Positions 1 through 9,027 of a DNA stretch of 64,000 nucleotides are shown one piece after another. The translations under genes and the position numbers were made by a program. How positions within the stretch are numbered: position 1 is the first letter of the stretch; every line of letters begins with the position of its first letter. Source of the stretch: Pomphorhynchus laevis (taxonomy: Eukaryota; Acanthocephala; Palaeacanthocephala; Echinorhynchida; Pomphorhynchidae); assembly GCA_012934845.2 (NCBI GenBank), contig WNNJ02002317.1, forward strand, positions 37,512-101,511, given 5' to 3'. Under the pieces are notes generated by a model, which was given only the letters and a program-made list of their open reading frames with translations, was not told the DNA's origin and ran no database searches.

Positions 1-1479
1 AAGGTGGGAAAAACAATGAGTACCATGAAGTATTACAAGCCAATGTAAATTAATTTGATTGTTGACAGAAATCGGATTTGATATCTTGCCAATCAGAATT
101 TCCAAAGATTTTTCACATGAACTAAATGTAACTATGATTTGATCTTGATAAACTGATTTCACGGTCCAGCATCCACCAGTCGAATAATTTGTTTTCGGCG
201 GGTTAATACGCACAAGATGTCCATATTCCTCTAAGCCTTCGGCGACAGTTAATCTGTACATATGCATAAAAAAACCGTTGCTTGCGCTAAAAACGATGAA
301 ATTGGAGTCACTAAGCCAACAGCTGTCCGGAAGATCTTCATAAAGCCCTATATAGTTGCTTGGTAAATGTGTCTGATTTTGTTCGAACTGATCTTCAATT
401 ATGTCAACCAATATCTTTTCTGAAGTGCTCGTATAAGGTATATGTACTTTGCAAATAGACCGACAGTGATTGTGGGGGCCACTTGATAAATTGCTAGTAT
501 ACACTAACGTCTTTCCATCCGGTGAAATTCTAGGTGAATGATAGCACTTTCGACTCGACTCTCCGTTAAGTAGCTGTTCAACAGTCCATTGGCCATCAGG
601 GTTATTTGGGTTTGTGCATTGTGCCATAAATATTTTAGTTGGCCGATTTGAACAATATAGCAATCCAACTGAGTAGGACGGATCGTTTTTTACTCCAACA
701 AAATAAAACGATGTGTTTACATTATCATATGTAAACTGAGAAGGGTAGTATCCATCTGGTGTGGATATCAGATTTACGAATGCTGAACTAACATTTAAAA
801 CTGCAATGCTGAAATCATCAATTTTGTTAAGTCCTTCTCCAGGCCCACTTCTATCGACGTATTGTTTATTTTCAAGTATAGAATTGACTGTTAAAGGCGC
901 AGAAAGTGGTTTATGTGGGTTTCTTCCTGGACGAACTACAACTATGATGAATTTATTATCCGGAGACCATTCAAATGCACCAAAGTCCCTTGATGGTTTG
1001 TAAATTTTAGAAATCACGTTACTTTCACTCATATCAATTGCGCACTCAATTCCTTTGCTAGCACCTCCAATTGCAATATAGTATCCATCACTGCCTTCGC
1101 TTATCGAGGCAATCTTTGAACCATCAATGCTGATATTAACATACTCTGATTTGTGACCTATTCTCGTGTTTAGATTAAATATATTTGAAGATATTTCTGG
1201 CAAGTCATGTCTAACTAAAATCAGGTTACTGTAGTGTAGTTCTTGATTGGTATTTAAATAATATTGCTTGCATCCTAGCGTCGCCACTGTAAGATTATAA
1301 GAAGTAGTCAATCGAATTTGAATAATATCCGGAACGCTAATAAGCCTGTTAAAATAGTCAAAAGCGACAATTCTACTAGCCACATCATAATATTTGCTCG
1401 ATGGCGTGATTTCTAGAAATGACTCTACCATGTCACTTTGTGTGTCTTGAGAATTATCAGAGTACGACATTTCTATCAT
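1..1479 (-). CDS. APEH: Acylamino-acid-releasing enzyme, N-terminal propeller part (runs off left edge)
   Basis: An uninterrupted frame of 493 codons starts at the ATG at 1479 and is still open at base 1. An in-frame stop lies upstream at 1522-1524, and a second Met follows three codons in (1470). The protein resembles the beta-propeller of acylaminoacyl-peptidase, a cytosolic serine peptidase of the prolyl oligopeptidase family that removes N-acylated residues from peptides. Family-like stretches seen are FVGVKNDP followed by CSNRP (about residues 265-285), SPRISPDGKTLVY (about 313-325) and a CWLSDS box near residue 388. The alpha/beta-hydrolase domain with the Ser-Asp-His triad should lie beyond the left edge. 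Family members run to about 700-730 residues, so roughly two thirds is here. No intron is needed in this stretch. The frame is clean, which fits a live host gene. Family assignment is from memory of the human sequence. Confidence 0.87.
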   Translation of the reverse strand, partial: MIEMSYSDNSQDTQSDMVESFLEITPSSKYYDVASRIVAFDYFNRLISVPDIIQIRLTTSYNLTVATLGCKQYYLNTNQELHYSNLILVRHDLPEISSNIFNLNTRIGHKSEYVNISIDGSKIASISEGSDGYYIAIGGASKGIECAIDMSESNVISKIYKPSRDFGAFEWSPDNKFIIVVVRPGRNPHKPLSAPLTVNSILENKQYVDRSGPGEGLNKIDDFSIAVLNVSSAFVNLISTPDGYYPSQFTYDNVNTSFYFVGVKNDPSYSVGLLYCSNRPTKIFMAQCTNPNNPDGQWTVEQLLNGESSRKCYHSPRISPDGKTLVYTSNLSSGPHNHCRSICKVHIPYTSTSEKILVDIIEDQFEQNQTHLPSNYIGLYEDLPDSCWLSDSNFIVFSASNGFFMHMYRLTVAEGLEEYGHLVRINPPKTNYSTGGCWTVKSVYQDQIIVTFSSCEKSLEILIGKISNPISVNNQINLHWLVILHGTHCFSHL

Positions 1480-1773
1480 ATGCAAATGAAGACTGAACTT
1501 AATGTACTTAACTTTGTTTCTGGTTTAACACCCTCTAATACAATGCTAATATTCCAAGTCAAACTTATATAGTTTCTAAAAGAGCAAGAAATTACCAAAT
1601 ATTATTGCTTTTGGGAAATATATTGTTGTTGGAAAATATATTGTTGTTGTACAGTATATATACATATTTAATATACATATATATAATTTAATATTTTAGT
1701 TATTTAAAAACAAAAATTTAGAATGTTTTTTGAACAACTAGTATTGGCAAAAGCCTTCGTCAGTGTATTTTAG
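1480..1773. other. AT-rich 5' flank of APEH, no gene seen
   Basis: This stretch precedes the APEH start and would hold its 5' UTR and promoter. It contains runs of TATATA around 1640-1690. No clear TATA box with an initiator or other promoter element can be named by eye. Confidence 0.4.
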
Positions 1774-1938
1774 CATTCGTCGGCTATTCATAAAAACAAT
1801 CGAGATAATCATGATGCCGTAGTACAACAGGCTAGAGAACATTCAGACCACAACATACGCTACAAAATAATTGATTCGCAATTCAATTATGTTAAACATC
1901 GCAAAACTAGAGAGGATTACTGAATTGAAGAGCTATAG
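1774..1938 (+). pseudogene. Scrap of a canonical Penelope GIY-YIG endonuclease C-terminus
   Basis: A 48-codon stretch between stops contains REHSDHNIRYKIIDSQ followed by a KHRKTRE block. The pattern of a His before a DHNI-like motif, then I-D or E residues, then an R-K-x-R-E helix recalls the C-terminal end of Penelope/Neptune endonucleases. It is short and has no reverse transcriptase next to it, so it can only be a relic. It differs from the Naiad elements elsewhere in the window, whose endonuclease is N-terminal. Chance resemblance is possible. Confidence 0.4.
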
Positions 1939-2214
1939 TATGGTCATTAACCAAACAAGTATAATTTGAACTAATCATGCTCTTAAGGTGAATTAATATT
2001 AATGTAGATACTTTATTACTCATAGTAAACACTTTACCGGTGACTTCTATAGAATTCAATTCATAATAAATATTTTCTTATAAATAAAAATACATAAATG
2101 ATAGATATAAATAAAGTAAGTTCAAAATCGAAAGTAAAAACATAATCATCTTATGGAAAACCCGCATCAAGTTATCGTAATCATTGAGGAACTCCAATAT
2201 TCTTTCGAGATGGC

Positions 2215-2556
2215 CTGATTGAGAGAAACAGAGAGATTGGAAAGGTGTAGCATTTTAGGTAGGACCTTGAGGTTGGTCGGAGTGGGATTGAATATACGAC
2301 CTTTATAAATAGTCGAAAGAATAGCGGAAGCTCGCTAAAAGAGACAGGAATTAAATCGGTTCAGACTCGAATTACCTACAACAGGGAAAAGTCAGATAGC
2401 TGCCTGAAAAAAGGCCATTCTGATTGACTCATAGTAGAATCTCTTTCCCAGGAAAGTATATTCATCAAGCTATCAATGGAGTAGGTCGTGCGAAGTGGAC
2501 AGTTGTTGGCGCAACTGCTCAATACATATGGGCTTTAACAACCACTTCTCATGTAG
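2215..2556 (-). mobile_element. Fragment of Jockey/I-type LINE (family L), ORF2 middle
   Basis: This stretch matches the minus-strand ORF2 linker of the family L LINEs at about 29330-29640, between the endonuclease and reverse transcriptase. Shared landmarks include GGAGTGGGATTG, CGACCTTTATA and the AACAACCACTTCT stretch at the right end. Many substitutions and small gaps show that it is an older copy. The right end is cut off sharply where the tandem ribozyme repeat begins, so the repeat probably landed in this LINE or replaced part of it. Confidence 0.75.
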
Positions 2557-2767
2557 TAAGTATATATATAATTTGCTGTGACATCTGCCCTGAGACACCA
2601 AATGGTGTACTCGTAAATAAATCATTATGTCTTCCTCACGAAGATGCATAATAATCAGGCAGCATCCTATATATCCTCATCATACCAAGAAATAGATCCG
2701 AATTATTCTCGCAATATTCAAAGTCGCTACATATGCCCAGTCATCCTATGTATAACGACAAACTTCC

Positions 2768-2815
2768 ACAACAGTAGACGTGTTTCGCTCTAACGAAGCT
2801 CATCAGTACCGTGAC
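2768..2815 (-). ncRNA. Type I hammerhead ribozyme, unit 1
   Basis: On the minus strand the core reads CTGATGA (2800-2806), then stem II with its last pair a G-U wobble, then GAAA, then a two-pair stem III with a two-base loop, then GTC as cleavage site (cut between 2777 and 2776). Stem I pairs CGGTA with TACTG, using one G-U wobble. Relative to unit 2, the stems carry changes that keep pairing, so both look functional. The very short stem III is typical of Penelope and retrozyme hammerheads, which are thought to work best as dimers. Confidence 0.8.
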
Positions 2816-3230
2816 TTCAATAATTATCCATAGGCACCTTAACACACGCTCAAACAGTGTTAAAGCTCGAAAAACAGAACTACCCTTAATCTGAATCATC
2901 ATAGGGAATTTAGCATAAGCTCTGTGCATGACAGTGCGTATTGCAGTTTAACCATGCATTAGGCACTAAATTCCTTCTAATAGAAATGCTCTTTAACAGG
3001 GACACTTTAAAGTGTACAAATATATAAAATATAATTTGTTGTTACACCTGCCCTGGGACACCAAATGGTGTACTCGTAAATAAATCATTATGTTTTCTTC
3101 ACGAAGAGGCATAAACACCAAACAGCATCCTATATATCCTCATCAGACCAAGAAATAGAACCGAATTATTCTCGCAATGTTCAAAGTCGCTACGTATGCA
3201 CAGTCATCCTATGTGTGAAGACAAACTTCC

Positions 3231-3278
3231 ACAACGGTAGACGCGTTTCGCTCTAACTGAGCTCATCAGTACCGTGAC
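3231..3278 (-). ncRNA. Type I hammerhead ribozyme, unit 2
   Basis: All conserved parts are present in order on the minus strand: stem I strand CACGGTA, CTGATGA (3263-3269), stem II GCTC/GAGC with loop AGTTA, GAAA (3246-3249), a minimal stem III ACGCGT, and GTC followed by TACCG, which closes stem I. Cleavage is expected between 3240 and 3239. The palindromic ACGCGT would let two copies form a longer shared stem III. Cleavage at both units would release a 463-nt RNA. Confidence 0.88.
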
Positions 3279-3657
3279 TTCAATAATCATCCATAGGCAC
3301 CTTAACACACGCTTAAACAGTGTTCAAAGCTTGAAAAGCAGGACTATCCTTAATCTAAATCATCAGAGGGAATTTAGCATAAGCTCTGTGCATGGCAGTG
3401 CGTATTGCAGTTTAACCATGCATCAGGCACTAAATCCCTTTAACAATTCGTTTCTATTTCTTGGTCTGATGCAGATATATAGAATGCTGCCTGGTGTTTA
3501 TGCCTCTTCATGAAAACATAGTGATTTATTTATGAGTACACCATTGGGTGTCCCGGCGCTGGTGTAACAACAAATTATATTTTATATATTTGTACATTTG
3601 AAAGTGTCCCTGTAAAACAGCATTTCTATTAAAAATAATTTAGTGCCTGATGCATGG

Positions 3658-3897
3658 TCCTCTCGAAAAGGAGACTAATCCCGAGATAGTCCAATTGCCC
3701 CAAAGGCGCGCCTGGGTTTTTCCTTTCAATGACATATGCTGGGCAGTTTCAGGTATCACCTAGCTTTCTTCAGGATACGTTAAAATCTATCCAGGTCAGC
3801 TTTCGCCGACCATTTCACCATAACGGTGAAGCCCAGGTATTTTACTCGACTTGTAAAGGTAGGGAGTGGTTCACAGGCAAACACGGAGGAGAGCGCA
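3658..3897 (-). mobile_element. Fragment of family L LINE, 3' part of ORF2
   Basis: The stretch matches about 24005-24270 in the minus-strand LINE copy, including GTCCTCTCGAAAAG, TTTCAATGACATATG and AGGTCAGCTTTCGCC. It encodes, in decayed form, the region just after the reverse transcriptase. Together with 2215-2556 it flanks the ribozyme repeat, but the two pieces are not adjacent in an intact LINE, so a simple insertion does not explain both. Confidence 0.7.
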
Positions 3898-3947
3898 GAG
3901 AGCTCGAAAAACAGAACTATTCTTAATCTGAATCATCAGAGGGAATT
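3898..3947 (-). repeat. Short extra piece of the ribozyme repeat
   Basis: About 50 bp matches unit 1 near 2863-2912, sharing CTCGAAAAACAGAACTA and the CTTAATCTGAATCATCA stretch. It carries no ribozyme core. It lies directly after the LINE scrap and before AT-rich tandem TATAAGAATA repeats at 3950-4090. Confidence 0.6.
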
Positions 3948-4095
3948 TATAAGAATATAATTGATCTTTATATCATTTATAAGAATATAAATGAATATAA
4001 AATTCATTTTAAGAATATCCTTAAAACAAAATGAAGGACAATATGGATATAAAATAAAGGACAATATAAATATATGAATAACTTCATATATTTAT

Positions 4096-4879
4096 AACTA
4101 TATAAATATATGAAATATATGTTTCGATACATTGATGATATGTGTATTTAATTCTAATAATTTTTATTCAATTAGTGAACAAATTTATCCAGAAAGCCTT
4201 ATTCTTAACAAAACCAATATTAATGATAAAGAAGGTGTATATCTAGATATGAACATTAAATTAACATTAACTAAAACTACTATTAATTTATATCGTAAAG
4301 ATGACATATTTAAATTTACAAGAAACATATTTTTGCATGAGCATTCATGCATACCATATAATATAAAATATAATACATTAAATAATGAAATTTTAAGAAT
4401 TGCAACAATATGTAATGATATTGGCTTTCTTCAAAATCATTTAAATAATTTAATAGATACATATTTTAAACTAGGTTACTATAAAAATACCATCAAGCAG
4501 AAAATATTAAAATATATAAATCAACACAATAATATAAAGAATAAATTTAAGCTCTTAAGTGACAAATTTTTATGGATGGATAATAAATCATAAACTTTGT
4601 AAAAGAATAAGATACTAGATAGATTTATCAGAGGAAATACATCATTAGCATGTATTTGGCCCCTTCTATGTTGGGTAGAGGAGTTAAGGTCTGAAACATG
4701 ATAGCATAGCAGTTCCTCCTGATGACCTCTAATTCTTATTCTAATACAACGTCTGTTATTTATTAGTCAATTCATATAAATGACGTTTATTTTAAATTTC
4801 AATTTTTTATTTTAAAAAATCTTAAAACAATTATTAATTTTATTATCTAATTATTAAATTTAGAATTAGCATTATTATT
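4096..4879 (+). mobile_element. Naiad-type Penelope-like element, copy A (5' truncated)
   Basis: Only the end of the reverse transcriptase and the 3' UTR remain. The frame at 4132-4593 encodes the region after the YIDD active site (CVFNSNNFYS onward, 153 codons) and ends with KFLWMDNKS. A small deletion at the YIDD box separates the start of the fragment from this frame. The 3' UTR holds a decayed form of the structured region found in other copies (about 4658-4727). It abuts copy B tail to tail near 4880. Sequence is very similar to copies B, D, E and F, so these copies are not old. Confidence 0.82.
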
Positions 4880-5013
4880 AAATCAGCTAACTGAGTCAAC
4901 GTATTGTTATATAATTATAAAATAAACAAAACATAATAATGCTAAATCAAAATTTAATAATTAAATAATAAAATTAATAATTGTTTTTAGATTTTCTATA
5001 ATTTAAATCAAGT

Positions 5014-5044
<31 letters not shown>

Positions 5045-5123
5045 ATTTAAAATAAACGTCATTTTTATGAATTGACTAATAAATAACAGACGTTGTATCA
5101 GAATAAGAATTAGAGGTCATCAG

Positions 5124-5186
5124 GAGGAACTGCTATGCTATCAGGTTTCGGCCCCTAACTCCTCAACCCAACATAGCAGCGGGGCC
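5124..5186 (-). other. Naiad 3' UTR interleaved pseudoknot (copy B)
   Basis: Reads on the minus strand as GGCCCC, CTGCTATG, GAGGAG, then GGGGCC, CATAGCAG and TTCCTC, giving three helices that cross one another. The same 63-nt block occurs at 39458-39520, 47893-47955 and 57073-57135. Function is unknown: template recognition by the RT or RNA processing are guesses. Confidence 0.6.
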
Positions 5187-5253
5187 AAATACATGCTAAT
5201 GATGTATTTCCTCTGAAATAACTATCTAGTATCTTATTCTAATGCAAAGTATA

Positions 5254-6495
5254 TTATTTATTATCCATCCATAAAAATTTGTCACTTAAGAGCTTAAATT
5301 TATTCTTTATATTATTGTGTTGATTTATATATTTTAATATTTTCTGCTTGATGTTATTTTTATAGTAACCTAGTTTAAAATATGTATCTATTAAATTATT
5401 TAAATGATTTTGAAGAAAGCCAATATCATTACATATTGTTGCAATTCTTAAAATTTCATTATTTAATGTATTATATTTTATATTATATGGTATGCATGAA
5501 TGCTCATGCAAAAATATGTTTCTTGTAAATTTAAATATGTCATCTTTACGATATAAATTAATAGTAGTTTTAGTTAATGTTAATTTAATGTTCATATCTA
5601 GATATACACCTTCTTTATCATTAATATTGGTTTGACTAAGAATAAGGCTTTCTGGATAAATGTGCTCACTAATTGAATAAAAATTATTAGAATTAAATAC
5701 ACATATATCATCAATGTATCGAAATATATATTTCATATATTTATATAGTTTAGATTTAGTTTTTACACAGTTATGAACAAATTCATATTCTATAAAGCTT
5801 AAAAACAAGTCAGCTATAATTGGGCTACTATTACCACCCATTGGAACACCTTTTACTTGTCTAAATATAGATGTCCCTACTTTTAAATAATTTTGATTTA
5901 TCAAAATATTTAAGGATTCTATTAATTCAATTTTATCCATATATTTATATTTATTTGATGGTTTAATTTTTGTTAGATAGGCGTTATAATTATTATAACA
6001 TATATATGTATATCTTTTTCCGAATATAAGGTTAATTAATTTTACTAACGCTTCTTTAATATCTACTAAATCTAGATTTGTATAAAGCGTACTAAAATCG
6101 TATGTATTTATATTTTGAAAATTTATTCCTTTTGTCTGTTCTAAAAATTCTTTTGTAGAATTAATACTGAAATAGTGTTTTATACCAGTATTAATTTCGA
6201 TTACCTTGCAATATTTTTTAAAGTGTGCTTTAATTACTTTAAGTATTTTATTCATATAGACAGAAAGTGGTTTTAATGTACATTTAAAAGCACTACATAT
6301 GAACCTAGGTTTTATTGGATTTTTATGTAATTTTGGATTCCAATATAATATAGGTATAGTTTTATTATCTGATTCAACCTTTATACCCTTTTTATCCATT
6401 ATAGAACAGTGACTTGTAATAATTGTTTCTAAACTCAACTCACTACGTTCATATGTTGGATTTACATTTAAATCATTAGAATTAACCTCTTTCAT
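5254..6495 (-). CDS. Penelope-like reverse transcriptase (copy B)
   Basis: A 413-codon open frame. Motifs in order: PILYWNPKLHKNP (template contact block, about residues 47-60), NINTYDFSTLYTNL (catalytic motif A, about 127-140), GVPMGGNSSPIIADL (motif B, about 216-230) and YIDDICVF (motif C, about 260-267). These are diagnostic of Penelope-like RTs, relatives of telomerase. The N-terminal endonuclease half seen in copy E is missing because the copy is truncated near 6530, so this Met is probably internal to the original protein. This is the longest intact RT frame of the family here. Confidence 0.88.
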   Translation of the reverse strand: MKEVNSNDLNVNPTYERSELSLETIITSHCSIMDKKGIKVESDNKTIPILYWNPKLHKNPIKPRFICSAFKCTLKPLSVYMNKILKVIKAHFKKYCKVIEINTGIKHYFSINSTKEFLEQTKGINFQNINTYDFSTLYTNLDLVDIKEALVKLINLIFGKRYTYICYNNYNAYLTKIKPSNKYKYMDKIELIESLNILINQNYLKVGTSIFRQVKGVPMGGNSSPIIADLFLSFIEYEFVHNCVKTKSKLYKYMKYIFRYIDDICVFNSNNFYSISEHIYPESLILSQTNINDKEGVYLDMNIKLTLTKTTINLYRKDDIFKFTRNIFLHEHSCIPYNIKYNTLNNEILRIATICNDIGFLQNHLNNLIDTYFKLGYYKNNIKQKILKYINQHNNIKNKFKLLSDKFLWMDNK

Positions 6496-6532
6496 TAGTA
6501 TATCATAATAAAGCTTTTTGCATATGAAAAAA

Positions 6533-6592
6533 TATGTTTTGTTTATTTTATAATTATATTAAATACGTAGACTCAGTTAGCTGATTTGATAT
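6533..6592 (+). repeat. Inverted Naiad 3'-end fragment next to copy B
   Basis: The sequence TATGTTTTGTTTATTTTA and the following bases to CAGTTAGCTGATTT form the plus-strand 3' end of the Naiad element. It is nearly the reverse complement of 4880-4935, so copy B lies between inverted repeats. Confidence 0.75.
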
Positions 6593-6739
6593 TAAATAAA
6601 GTGGGATAAAAATACAAAAGTGAGGAACATCCTGTGTGAGATTGTACCTTTTCTGTTAGAAAATCATCAACTCGCACACAAAAGAGCATCTATTCAAGAA
6701 TTCATGTATCAATCTACAAGCATGTTAAAGAATCCGTAA

Positions 6740-7530
6740 TACCTAAGCTGCCACAGTAATATTGAATGAACAACCCGATCAAAAGCATTGAATAAATCAA
6801 TAAAGACGACATCAACCGCTTCACCATGTTCAACAAAGCCGGCTTAGCTTCCAGTAGCTAATATTACATTTGTCGAAATGGAGCGATATTTTCTGAAACT
6901 ATGGTGTAGTTTATATAAAACCATGATGTTTATATTTATTTATACTTACAACAGCAGTGGGAAGCTAAAGCTCATAAAACTTGTTCACCTAAACAAAAAC
7001 AAAGAATACGATTAAAAAATAATCTTCGTTGAATATTCATAATCCAACTTCGTGAAATAAGATATTCATTCTTCTTTAGATATTCCATAGATTTACGTTT
7101 ATTTGTTATTTCAACGACTTCAATAGATAATCTATTCCATACAGGAATAACTCATGCAGCCAAATTCGTATGCCGATTTTTACGCCAATAAGGATGTCGA
7201 AACATGAAAGTGTAATCACGTAATCTTTTTTTGTCAGTACGCATTTCGAACAGGGATTTCAGGGGATCATATGGATTATGCATCGATTTTTATGCAAATA
7301 TCAAGTCGTGTTGAGCTCTGGCGGATGGCACGCACGCTTAAATTCTCTCTAATGAGGAAATATCTCAATCAATATATTGATTGGTCGATCTCCAATCAAT
7401 TCAAATTGAAGTCTCCTAGCATAACCACATTATCATTACTGAAAAATATAAGAGATAGAGATATAAAATATAATATACATACAATCAATCCAGTTTCAGA
7501 TCAATTTAGTTACAGATCAATCTAGCAAAT
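6740..7530 (-). pseudogene. Decayed LINE (Jockey/CR1 group), RT scrap and ORF2 C-terminus
   Basis: The minus strand near 6760-6820 encodes EAVDVVFIDLFNAFDR, an RT motif A of the same kind as that at 37200. Between about 6965 and 7250 it encodes a typical LINE ORF2 tail with YTFMFRHPYWRK and VIPVWNRLSIEVVE. The middle of the RT is missing and several stops are present. 7251-7530 is AT-rich and less clear, but continuous with it. It ends where a CR1-type LINE begins. Confidence 0.6.
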
Positions 7531-7555
7531 TTAATAGTTTTAACACACAAGGACG

Positions 7556-7783
7556 TTGATGGGAGGACGTAAGAAGACATCTACGACCGACACCAACTGT
7601 GTTCAACTACAAGTACAGTGCTCGGCACACGACTGCAGCGCCTGGACTACAATCACATGCGACAGCAATAAGTCTAAAAAAGACTTCATATGCGGCTTTT
7701 GTGCCAACAAACTCATACGCGACCTCTCCCATAAGTATATCAACCTCCAACATGTCCACTCAAACCACTCCAGTCGTTTATGA
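7556..7783 (+). pseudogene. CR1 ORF1 start with PHD-like zinc finger
   Basis: The frame encodes CSAHDCSAWTTITC, then FICGFCANKL, a Cys-rich arrangement like the PHD-type finger at the N-terminus of many CR1 ORF1 proteins, which bind element RNA. The finger is followed by a stop. Ser/Pro-rich ORF1 sequence continues in other frames at 7599-8051 and 8048-8530, so ORF1 is broken by frameshifts. Confidence 0.55.
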
Positions 7784-8541
7784 TATCCTTTGTCAACCCA
7801 CTGATTCTGCCATCACATGCACTTCTAATCCAATGTCTTCACTTCCCGACAACCCCTGTATTTTCCCTTCTGTCTCGTTCCTCAATAACCTACATCCCTT
7901 TATCAAAAATAACTCCACCAACCTCCACAATCCTTCCACTCATAACATTTCCTCGCATCGCTCACCACCCTCTATATTATCCAAATCCTATTTGCCTTCC
8001 GCTGTTAAAACTACTCTCTTGATATTCTCAACTGCAGCTCTCCTATCGTGATCTCTTTAACTCACGTTACTCGTCCTCCTTTGCGGAAACGCTTTCCTTC
8101 TCGCGATCGTTGCATCATCGTCACTAATATCACTCCTTCCACCTCTTTATCTCCACAAGCACGTCCCGACCAAGTTGTTTTGCATTCAGATCCATCCTCT
8201 CGTCTCTTGTTCCTGCGCATAAACCATCCTTTTTCAAGGATATCTCTCCTGTCGCATTTATCCACCTAAATAAATCTTCTCAATATAATCCTTCCCAGCC
8301 CCCTCTCCTTATAAATTGTTTTCAAGCATTGCTCTCACGCGTCTTCTGTCCTCTCTCAACGATTCAAACTCATGACCTCTTCAGCCACTCGCATTTTCCC
8401 CGATCGCACCCCCTCCGAAATCGCTAAACTCTCATCTGCCCGCAATAAAAAACGCCGTCGCGAGGAAAACGGCGAAACATCTCTCTCCATCAGAAACATC
8501 GACAGAAATTTTCAAGTTGTCCACACCCGCCCAAAAATTCG

Positions 8542-9027
8542 ATGGCGCTCCATCTCCCCTATGTGTCTTCTCCACTAGCCCCTATCACCACCACACACGG
8601 TTTCCGCATCGGCCTTCTCAACACTAGATCTATTCTCAATAAATCCGATCTCATCATCAACCAATTCACTAAGCAATCCATCGATCTCTTCTGCCTTACC
8701 GAATCCTGGCACTCCTATTCTGACGACCTCTCCATCCGCCATTTGCTCTCTGCCGGTTGCTCACTAGTCGAACCCGCTCGCTCCCTCAGCAAATCCCATT
8801 ATAAATTCTCTAATCATGGCGGCACTGTCGCATTCGCCCGTCATCCCACGTCTATTCGCAAAATCACTTCCCCTTTCAGTCCTTGCTCTTTTTAACTGCT
8901 CACGTGTCGTTCTTCTAACCCGATCGATCTAGATCTCACCATTGTATACCGTCCTGGTTCATCTGCTCAAACCTCCTTATTTTTTAACAAACTCGTTGAC
9001 CTTCTGTCCTACTGTTCGTTGTCCTAC
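8542..9027 (+). pseudogene. CR1 ORF2 apurinic-type endonuclease, N-terminal part
   Basis: The frame from 8542 encodes GLLNTRSILNKSDLI and LFCLTESWHSY, the first two motifs of the APE-like endonuclease of LINEs (the N in NTRS and the E in TESW are catalytic). A stop at 8893 interrupts it. Recognisable endonuclease sequence (DLTIVYRPGSS) continues to the gypsy insertion point. The next motif, LGDFN, is found after the insertion at about 12983. Confidence 0.75.
9023..9027. repeat. Target site duplication CCTAC of the gypsy element
   Basis: CCTAC occurs directly before the 5' LTR (9023-9027) and directly after the 3' LTR (12968-12972). Five bases is the usual duplication for Ty3/gypsy integrases. 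The duplicated site lies in the CR1 endonuclease sequence. Confidence 0.9.

Larger units (their letters stand above)
2557..3657 (-). repeat. Tandem 463-bp repeat with hammerhead ribozymes plus inverted partial copy
   Basis: Unit 1 (about 2557-3019) and unit 2 (about 3020-3437, truncated) are direct copies with a period of 463 bp, measured on two landmarks: CTGCCCTG at 2586/3049 and the ribozyme core at 2778/3241. From about 3438 to 3657 comes an inverted partial copy of the 2950-3170 segment. Each direct unit has a hammerhead ribozyme on the minus strand. Tandem pseudo-LTRs with an inverted fragment and hammerheads are known for canonical Penelope-like elements, and similar tandem units without any ORF are known as animal retrozymes. 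No protein-coding frame belongs to the unit. Confidence 0.85.
4880..6530 (-). mobile_element. Naiad-type Penelope-like element, copy B (5' truncated)
   Basis: A minus-strand copy containing 3' UTR (4880-5253) and most of the reverse transcriptase (5254-6495). Its left end, AAATCAGCTAACTGAGTC, is mirrored at 6533-6587 beyond its truncated 5' end, so the copy is bounded by about 55-bp inverted repeats. This is not a DNA transposon: the right-hand repeat is an inverted fragment of the element's own 3' end, as described for complex Penelope insertions. Confidence 0.85.
7545..9027 (+). mobile_element. CR1-type LINE, copy 1, 5' part
   Basis: First part of a CR1-like LINE that is cut by a gypsy element at 9028 and resumes at 12973. 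It holds ORF1 remains (7556-8530) and the start of the endonuclease (8542-9027). GC content is higher than the surroundings, which helps delimit it. Homologous copies lie at 16214-19770, 41815-44190, 44865-46300 and 52040-53720. Confidence 0.8.

Noticed and set aside
2557-3657. CRISPR array or satellite, because of the regular repeat
   Set aside because: There are only two direct units plus an inverted piece, with no short repeats and spacers. The ribozyme content explains the structure better.
4880-6592. DNA transposon with 55-bp terminal inverted repeats
   Set aside because: The enclosed gene is a Penelope reverse transcriptase and the repeats are the element's own 3' end in opposite directions.
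8062-8265. Minus-strand frame over the CR1 ORF1 region
   Set aside because: It is an antisense shadow of the plus-strand CR1 ORF1, which has homologues in other copies.
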